NCBI GenBank assembly: GCA_015679605.1 | Contig: JAAAVE010000365.1 | Location: 1 to 21,239 of the forward strand | From: Podila epigama | Lineage: Eukaryota > Mortierellomycota > Mortierellomycetes > Mortierellales > Mortierellaceae | Length of the DNA stretch: 21,239 nt | Direction of reading: 5' to 3' | Shown: positions 19,749 through 21,239 of the stretch, one piece after another | Numbering within the stretch: position 1 is the stretch's first letter | How the letters are laid out: every line of letters begins with the position of its first letter | Position numbers and translations under genes: made by a program | The notes under the pieces: generated by a model | Database searches by the model: none | Told to the model about the DNA's origin: nothing | What the model saw: the letters and a program-made list of their open reading frames with translations, nothing else

Positions 19749-21026
19749 ATGTTACGTTACATGCTTCAAAAGAGCTCTCTCATTTCAATCATGCCAAAAT
19801 CAAAAGGTCCCGCAAAAGGTTTCTATGCTGTTCACGTCGGCAAGACCAAAGGAGTCTATTTCACATGGTAGACCTTTTTCTTTTATCATTGTGGTTGGGA
19901 GCTTCAGATGCATGCATTGTTTGTTTGTGTTTTTTTATTTAACAATGTCCTGTTTGATACTTTCATCGTTTTTATTTTGTGGGTGGGGATCTCTCTCATT
20001 CTTGAATGACATTTACTAACACACACATACACACATGCATGCATATATAGGCCAGAATGTGAAAAACAAATCAAAGGAGTTGTAGGCGCAAAGTTCAAAA
20101 AGTTTGAGACTCTGAAGGAAGCAGAGACGTTTGTCAAAGAAGGACCACAGCCCTATAGTCGGACAAAGGCAGCAACAGGCACAAGCGCACAAAAAAGGGA
20201 TTCACCTTATGCGAGGAACAAGGCGGATAGTTCACAATCAACAACCACTGCATCTTCTTCTTCTACTACTATGACAGGCAAACAGCATTTCGTGCGAGTG
20301 AATGGTGTTCAGATGTCAGCCTCTGATAGCATTATCGTCTACACTGATGGAAGCGCACGTGGCAATGGCAAGGTTGGGAGCCAGGCTGGAGTGGGTGTCT
20401 TTTTCGGTGTGAATGATCCTCGGAATGTCAGTGAGCGTCTCGCCGGAAAAGAACAAACGAACCAGAGAGCTGAGCTTTCGGTAAGGTGTCCCCTTCTCAA
20501 GGTTACCTTACTTATATATGTTATGCTTTGAATGCTTACAAAGAAGGAATTGCTTGATGAAAAAACCTAGGCTGCGATTCGAGCGTTGGAAGTGTGTGGG
20601 AGCGATACCAAACCTTTGGAGGTTAGGACAGACAGCATGTACACATTGAACAGTAAGTTGGTGTTTTTGGTTTTTGCATATCGTTCAACGCGTTCCTTAG
20701 CGCCAAGGAGTACAAAAAGAAAAAGTAGAAAAGTAGCTTATTTTTGGTTTTTTTTATTTTTTTTATGACACTGAATAGTTGTAACCAAATGGGGCGAAAA
20801 TTGGATCAAGAACAACTGGAAGAGGAGCGATGGTGGAGATGTACAGAATAGGGATCTTGTCGAGGCATTGCTGACAAAGGTCCGCAATCGTCCTGGCCCT
20901 ATCAAATGGGTAAGTTCTTTTTTTGTATTTGACGTTGAAGTTGTGGTGTATGTGAGTGGATGGGTGTTGTGTATGCGTGCTTTGTGGATATGTTGTTTAT
21001 ATGTCGTGTTTATGTCGTGTATATGT

Positions 21027-21058
<32 letters not shown>

Positions 21059-21231
21059 TCTGTGAAGAATCGAGTTGTGGCTAATGCGGATGTGATCTCT
21101 TTCCCCTGTTTTCTCTTTTCCCTGTTTGTTCATAGACTCATGTCAAGGCACATGTGGGAACATTTGGCAACGAGATGGCGGACAAACTCGCCGTTTCAGG
21201 ATCCCTGCTGCCAGCAGTATTAGAAAACTAA
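19749..21231 (+). CDS. Ribonuclease H1, hybrid-binding plus catalytic domain
   Basis: RNase H1 cuts the RNA strand of RNA:DNA hybrids such as R-loops. Exons are 19749-19867, 20051-20480, 20571-20652, 20779-20909 and 21136-21231. Translation from ATG 19791 gives 271 residues and from in-frame ATG 19749 gives 285. Counting from 19791, the hybrid-binding domain covers 10-54 (FYAVHVGKTKGVYFTW then KFKKFETLKEAETFV), followed by a short Ser/Thr/Lys linker (about 58-105). The catalytic domain has D125 in YTDGSARGNG, E167 in QRAEL, D190 in TDSMY, H246 in HVKAHVG and D256 in GNEMAD, so every catalytic residue is present. Introns are 183, 90, 126 and 226 nt, all GT-AG. The first has a perfect TACTAAC branch point (20014-20020). 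The extra N-terminus from 19749 (MLRYMLQKSSLISI) looks like a mitochondrial presequence. A further in-frame ATG at 19692 would make an acidic start and is less likely. Confidence 0.95.
20014..20020 (+). promoter_or_regulatory. Intron branch point TACTAAC in RNase H1 intron 1
   Basis: The exact yeast branch-point consensus lies about 30 bases before the acceptor AG at 20049-20050. A CA run separates the two. Intron 4 of the SR gene has a shorter CACTAAC match. This supports the exon join used here. Confidence 0.6.
21029..21053. repeat. TG dinucleotide microsatellite in RNase H1 intron 4
   Basis: About 12 TG units lie in the last intron, 80 bases before the acceptor. Shorter CA/TG runs also sit in intron 1 of the same gene. 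Confidence 0.85.
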
Positions 21232-21239
21232 AAAGCCCA

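Noticed and set aside
19642-20019. 125-codon plus-strand frame over the RNase H1 start region
   Set aside because: It is in a different frame from the conserved hybrid-binding domain, and its end lies in intron 1.

Overview
This window is eukaryotic nuclear DNA, most likely from a fungus. Five protein-coding genes are supported, and four of them are split by short introns of about 90-230 nt (one intron is 700 nt). Exon joins are GT-AG with pyrimidine-rich acceptors, with one GC-AG exception, and a yeast-style TACTAAC branch point is visible in the last gene. The products (SRP54, an SR splicing factor with the pseudo-RRM SWQ-DIKD signature, Cgi121/TPRKB, two-domain RNase H1) are conserved eukaryotic proteins. 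An early-diverging filamentous fungus of the Mucoromycota/Mortierellomycota type fits the intron density and the repeat-rich intergenic DNA, but the lineage is an inference.

Layout. Positions 1-10072 hold no gene I can identify. They are a mosaic of short tandem repeats (mainly 4-, 5- and 6-base units), A/T tracts, strand-asymmetric purine tracts and a few islands of unique sequence. Two low-confidence coding candidates lie there (about 4306-4734 and 7778-7921). A single-exon gene of unknown function (10073-11176, +) follows, interrupted by a 10-N assembly gap. Positions 11177-13463 are again repeat-rich spacer.

From 13464 to the right end the window is gene-dense and alternates in orientation. 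SRP54 (-, 7 exons, 533 aa) is divergent from an SR-family splicing factor (+, 6 exons, 318 aa). The SR gene converges on a Cgi121/TPRKB KEOPS subunit (-, 4 exons, 176 aa), which is divergent from RNase H1 (+, 5 exons, 271 or 285 aa depending on start). RNase H1 ends 8 bases before the window edge. Exon joins were worked out by hand from reading frame, splice signals and family conservation. All four proteins read through without a frame break.

The genes are housekeeping functions: co-translational targeting, splicing, tRNA t6A modification and RNA:DNA hybrid removal. They do not form a pathway. What links them is the two short divergent promoters. I found no clearly new biological system. The most interesting points are the in-frame upstream start of RNase H1 that adds a mitochondrial-type presequence, the GC-AG intron in Cgi121, the oversized intron of the SR gene, the hexapeptide RSP repeat in its tail, and the pentanucleotide-dominated spacer DNA. 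No tRNA, rRNA, snRNA, CRISPR array or intact transposon was recognised.
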